Shown here piece after piece: positions 59,726 through 64,000 of a stretch of DNA of 64,000 nucleotides (position 1 is the first letter of the stretch; each line of letters starts with the position of its first letter). The notes under the pieces were generated by a model. It was not told the origin of the DNA and did no database searches. It worked only from the letters and a program-made list of their open reading frames with translations. This DNA comes from Salminus brasiliensis (lineage: Eukaryota > Chordata > Actinopteri > Characiformes > Bryconidae). Made by a program: the position numbers and the translations under genes. The stretch covers positions 33,782,932-33,846,931 of the forward strand of contig NC_132892.1 of assembly GCF_030463535.1 (NCBI RefSeq), given 5' to 3'.

Positions 59726-62700
59726 ATGAAGATCATCCTCATCTTCATCTCCTTTTACCTGATCACAGGTCAGTTATTCTACTTTAATACAGTATGCTTT
59801 GTATGATCTGGCTTCTTAACCATGTAGAACTGTAGAAGAGAACTGATTTAGAGACAAATGGGTCAAAAATGTTAGTAAGAGTTAGTTAGTAGTTAGTAAT
59901 TAAAGTACCTTTAATTTGATTGGCAGGTCGATTGGACTGTGCTCATGTCATTGGCTACTTAGGAGGAAGTGTTATGATCTACTGTAAAGATCCTGGTTAT
60001 GGAAATCAGAAAAAATATTTTTGTAAGGAGGCAAGAGAAGGTCAGTGTGTGAATAAAACAGTGACTGAAGTCCAAGGCAAATGGGTTGATGCAGACAGAC
60101 TATCTCTGGGTGATGCACATGGAGAGAACTTTACTGGATTCCTAACAGTGATCTACAGACAGCTGAGTTTAGAAGATGCTGGATTATACCAGTGTGGAGA
60201 GTCTGGAGTGTGGAATCACACTGTAAACCTGACAGTGGCTACAGGTGATGGAATTTCCTAACTTTTAAAAGTTTACAACTGTGTAATTTGTAAAGTCAGT
60301 TTTCACACTGAACATGTACTTAACACACAGATCCAGGTTATTTGGGGCCAAAGACTGTGACTGGTTATTTGGGAGAGACCATCACCATCAGCTCTTCCTA
60401 TCCAGAGGAGTTTAAGGTATACAGCAAGTTGTTCTACAAGAAGTATGGTCAATATTTTACTGCGATGGTCAGCACCTCTGAGACTCAGAAAGCCAGATTT
60501 TCCATCTCTGAGGACAGGAGGTCTAAAGTGGTTAGTGTGAACATCAGTGATGTGAGACAAGATGATGAAGGAGTTTTTTTTTGGGGAATGGTGAAGGGAG
60601 GGAATTCGGTCGAATATTTCTCCCTCTACTCAAAGATTTGGCTACACACAACCAACAGGGACACTTTACCAGCTCCAACAGCAACCACACCTGAAAAACA
60701 ACAGTTCAGTAAGTCATTTTCCAGAACCTCCACTATCTGTCACTATGTCTGACCCTTCCTTTACTGTCTATTTACTGTCCTTTACTTACATCAGCTGATC
60801 TGGATCTCATGGTCTCGGTAAATCTATTGGCAGAGCTGACTAACCTATGGATCCACACGAGTACCAGATCAGCAGAATCTAAGAAAGGACTTAGTATACA
60901 GTCGGTGGTTAGTGGTTGGCAGTAGCCTGACCTAAACACTGCCTCACTGAGCTCCACAATATTTTATTATTTGACAGTTTGGTACCTTCTGAGAGTGTAG
61001 GAACTAAACTCTTACTAAAGCTGCCAGAGGCGTGGCTCCTTTCAGATATCTTTCTTTTACTTTGTGACTCATATTTGACATCACTTAAAGCCCACACAAG
61101 CTTCTCTTTAAGTTCAGAAAACCTGTAAAAATCTTTTTCCACAGGATGTGATGAAACATTCACCAACATGTCAATTCACCCATGATTGATATAATCTAGG
61201 GTTGTTGTTAAGGTAAAAAGCACTAGAATTTTTACAGATGCTGGGGAGACATGATGGATTCAATGAGATCTATTAGTAAAAGTATCAAAGTATGGCTTAA
61301 GTGTACAGCCTGGGGTTCTGTGGTTTAGCTCTCCACTCTGCACCATGTGCTTAAATGTAAGTAAAGCTGGAGGGCAGTAAATGAATATAGACTCAATATA
61401 GGAAATATACTGACATTGTCTTTGGAGTGGTCCTTTTTTGGATTAAATAAACACTCATTAGATGCTCAGTAAAATCTCTGCACCATCTTAGAAATGGAGC
61501 AGAATCTGAATTTTCGGTAGATTAGCATTCTACTGAATTCAGATGTTCTTCACTTTATTTGTCCAAGTTCAGATCTGTAGACATTCACCTGAGTTGGGTT
61601 AGGTTTTGGGTTGAGGTTAAGGTTAGGATTAGGATCAGGGTTAAGGTTAGGTTTTGGGTTGGGGTTAAGGTTGGGATTAGGGGTTAGGTTGTGGGTTAGG
61701 CAGGGCGAGGATATAAGGTCTACTTAATGTAACAGATAAACAGTAAATTTACTGCATGTCATTAAAGCATCAACAGAACATCTTTAGGACCTTTTTCTCA
61801 GTGTACTTAGGTGCTGCACTTATCTGCTATTGATGTGTTACTGATAGTCTGTTAAGAGTTTATTCATCTTCTATAAAGGACCACTCCAGATAAAGTACAA
61901 TCAAATTTATGTACAGTATATAGCGGCCATGTATGCAAAATGCTTGTTCATGTCTCCAGGGTCCTCATTCATCACTGTGAGTGTCTGTGTGGTTCTGCTG
62001 CTGGTTGGAGGACTGATACTGATCCTCTACAAACTAAGATCCAACAAGATAGAAGGTACTGCTCTCTCAGCTCTCTCTCTTGCAACAGGGCAAATATTTC
62101 ATGACCTTTTGATTAGATCTACTTCGTTACTCAGAACCGGCAACATGATTCATTTCAGGGGTGGTTTTTCAGATAAAAGGGTTTGATAACCATCTGTTTG
62201 AAAGGTAGTAAAGTGGTCTCTTAAACTGATTCAATGTGCAGTTTACTGTCATTTTTCCAACCCTGAAATACACTATATTGTCAAAAGTATTGGGACACTG
62301 GTTCGTTCATTGTTTTTTTTTTTTTTCTGAAATCAAGTGGGATTAAAAAGAGCTGATCCTGCTTTTGTTGGAGTAACTGTCTCTACTGTCCAGAGAAGAA
62401 GACTTTCTACTAGATTTTGGAGCCGCATTGGATTGCAAGGATTTGTTGGATAATCACCACCCCACCTCATCCCAAAAGTAATGGATGGAGCATCACCCTC
62501 ATTCCAAAGAACACAGTTCTTCCACTGCTCCACAGCCCAATGCTGGGGGGCTTTGTACCCCTCTAGCCCACACCTGGCATTAGGCAGCATGGTGACAATA
62601 GGTTCATGTTCATAGACAGGGTTCTGTGATTTAGGGCTCAAATAGTCAAGTGATAGTTGATTGCGATTGTACAAAGATGTCAGAGTCTGGCTGGAAAATT

Positions 62701-63389
62701 GAACATAAAGGTTTGGTACTTCTTTCGACACTACACACTCAAATGTTGGTGGACACCCCTTCTAATAAAGGCATTCAGCTGTTTTAAGTTGTACCCATTG
62801 CTGATACAGATGTGCCTACACACATACACACACAGCTTGTCTAGTCCCTGTAGAGAAGTACTGCCAATAGAACAGAAGGATTCTATGGAACATGTATCTA
62901 TGGACCAATTGGCACCATGCTGCCTAATGCCAGGCGTGGGCTAGAAGGGCATAAAGCCCCCCAGCATTGAAGAGCTGTGGAGCAGTGGAAGAACTGTGTT
63001 CTCTGGAATGATGGTGGAGCTCCATTCAATACATTTGTGATGAGTGGTGGAGTTGGAAATGAGATGGTGTGGCAATCATCCAACATCCTGCCCTCACTAA
63101 TGCTCTTGTCGTTGAATGCAATCAAATCCTCACAGCAATGCCCCTTCAAAATCCAGTGCATTGCCTTCTTCTCTGGACAGTAGAGACAGTTACTCCAACA
63201 AAAGCAAGAGAAACTTTTTAACCTTCTTGATTTCAGAAGAAATAATGAATTAGTCTGTGTTTTTTACTTTTACTATGTTCAGGGCATTAATAACCAATAA
63301 TAACCACATCCAGTTCTGACACTGTGTCTGTGTGTTTAATAGGGTCCACAGTTTCACTGATCGAGAAAGACGTGGACAACAGTTATGCT
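59726..63389 (+). CDS. CD300/pIgR-like receptor K, two Ig domains (partial, runs off the window)
   Basis: Exons 59726-59768 (MKIILIFISFYLITG), 59927-60244 (D1), 60331-60708 (D2 plus stalk), 61960-62055 (transmembrane), 63343-63389; the tail exon lies beyond 64000 or is unrecognised. D1 has both CD300 pairs (VMIYCKD/YQCGES, KYFCKE/GQCVNK). D2 has lost both canonical cysteines: Ser at 60393-60395 (TISSSY; paralogues TINCSY) and Trp at 60582-60584 (VFFWGM; paralogues VYSCGV). The CC after its first residues (DPCC in I) is also gone (DPGY). The D2 exon is longer than in paralogues and runs on into Thr/Pro-rich stalk (PAPTATTPEK) without the usual donor. The membrane segment is ITVSVCVVLLLVGGLILILY. 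Signalling type unknown without the tail. Confidence 0.75.
60709..61959. other. Intron of gene K with telomere-like G-rich array
   Basis: No gene. TTAGGTTTTGGGTTGAGG-type repeats at about 61592-61706 are the reverse-orientation counterpart of the 46.2-46.9 kb array. Confidence 0.6.
62268..62625 (+). mobile_element. MITE copy, forward, 3'-truncated, in gene K intron
   Basis: Starts CACTATATTGTCAAAAGTAT and includes AGCCCACACCTGGCATTA; it stops after TAGGTTCATGTTC. Confidence 0.7.
62726..63245 (-). mobile_element. MITE copy, reverse, facing the previous one
   Basis: Begins CACTCAAATGTTGGTGGACA, contains TGCCTAATGCCAGGCGTGGG and ends near TTGATTTCAGAAGAAATAAT. With the copy at 62268 it forms a large inverted pair inside the intron. 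Confidence 0.7.
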
Positions 63390-64000
63390 GTGAGTACATG
63401 TGTGGGTTTGTGTATTACAGTCTGTATTGTAAGCATTGAGACACATTCTACTCATATTATTTATAAAACTGACACATCAGCCTAAACAGCCCACATGTCT
63501 ATGGAAAACCACAAAATATGTTTCTCTGCATTATGCTTGTGTCCTCGAGGAGTAAAAGTGAGGGATACTAAGGATATTTTATCTTAGATTAGCTATTCTG
63601 CTTGATCTACTAAAGTGTGGACAACTAGCTGCAGTTTTGAGTGGATTTTTACTTGCACACTCTTTACAAAAGGCATTGGTTATATATTTTTACCCATGGC
63701 ATTTTGATGACCCAATTACACCACTTATGGACAAATTTGTGTAGGCGGTTCCATATAGAAATTCAGTTCTGTATTGTACCCAATAGGGTTCAACATTACA
63801 ACTCAAACTTACTATCCCCTAAGGCAGATGAATCCTTGGAGACCCCCCAAACTCAATAGAAACAATGAAATTAAGGAAAAAAATAAGTAAAAGTTATTTT
63901 GGAAAATTGCTCTTTATGTGTAATAACAATGGCGTATAGACAAAAACAGAAGTAGGCCTACACATGGTGTCATGGTTATGGTTGTATGGACCATGCTGGA
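63390..64000. other. Right edge, intron of gene K
   Basis: AT-rich. I searched for a phase-0 tail exon and found none that I could support. Confidence 0.5.

Overview
This window is bony-fish nuclear DNA. It is AT-rich, full of microsatellites and fish-type transposable elements (Tc1-like transposases, short terminal-inverted-repeat elements, tRNA-derived SINEs, L2-like and other LINEs, a Ty3/gypsy remnant), and its genes are small-exon immunoglobulin receptors. The dominant repeat, whose ends resemble CACTATATGGACAAAAGTAT, suggests an otophysan fish (a characiform is plausible). That placement is inference.

The window is one head-to-tail array, all on the + strand, of CD300/CMRF35-like (CLM, pIgR-like) leukocyte receptors. 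I call them A to K from left to right. The exon plan is shared: signal peptide (about 40 nt), one or two Ig V-type exons (303-327 nt), an optional Thr/Ser-rich stalk (54-93 nt), a transmembrane exon (93-123 nt), a 38-47 nt juxtamembrane exon and a tyrosine-bearing tail exon. Extracellular introns are phase 1 and the last intron is phase 0. I rebuilt the models by reading splice sites and checking phase. Complete models: A (one Ig), C (two), E (one), F (two), H (two), I (two), J (two). D has one Ig and no signal exon that I can find. K has two Ig domains and runs off the right edge. B and G are pseudogenes. Broken fragments lie at 26.5 kb and 45.1 kb.

The tails mostly point to inhibitory receptors. 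A and C carry an ITIM-like motif followed by an ITSM-like TxYxxV. D to H carry an in-frame 42-bp minisatellite whose 14-residue unit contains an ITIM (SVYQSL). J carries a 60-bp coding repeat. Extracellularly, C, F, G and H share a first Ig domain that has lost all the canonical V-domain cysteines, and K has lost both in its second domain. Most starts are preceded, 140-220 bp upstream, by a shared promoter block, often followed by a GAGGAA (ETS/PU.1-like) site, which fits myeloid expression.

By region: 0-1.4 kb possible 3' end of an upstream gene; 1.4-6 kb gene A; 7.3-10.3 kb pseudogene B, split by a Tc1 element; 11.2-14.3 kb gene C; 14.6-15.3 kb a 14-bp satellite; 16.8-18.7 kb gene D; 18.8-19.7 kb LINE; 20.7-24.5 kb gene E; 26.5-27.8 kb tail fragment plus Tc1; 29.2-33.2 kb gene F; 34.2-39.6 kb pseudogene G; 40.8-44.9 kb gene H; 45-46.9 kb ghost gene and telomere-like repeats; 47.9-51.3 kb gene I; 52-54 kb Tc1 and gypsy remnants; 54.2-57 kb gene J; 57.7-59.2 kb LINE; 59.5 kb to the edge gene K.
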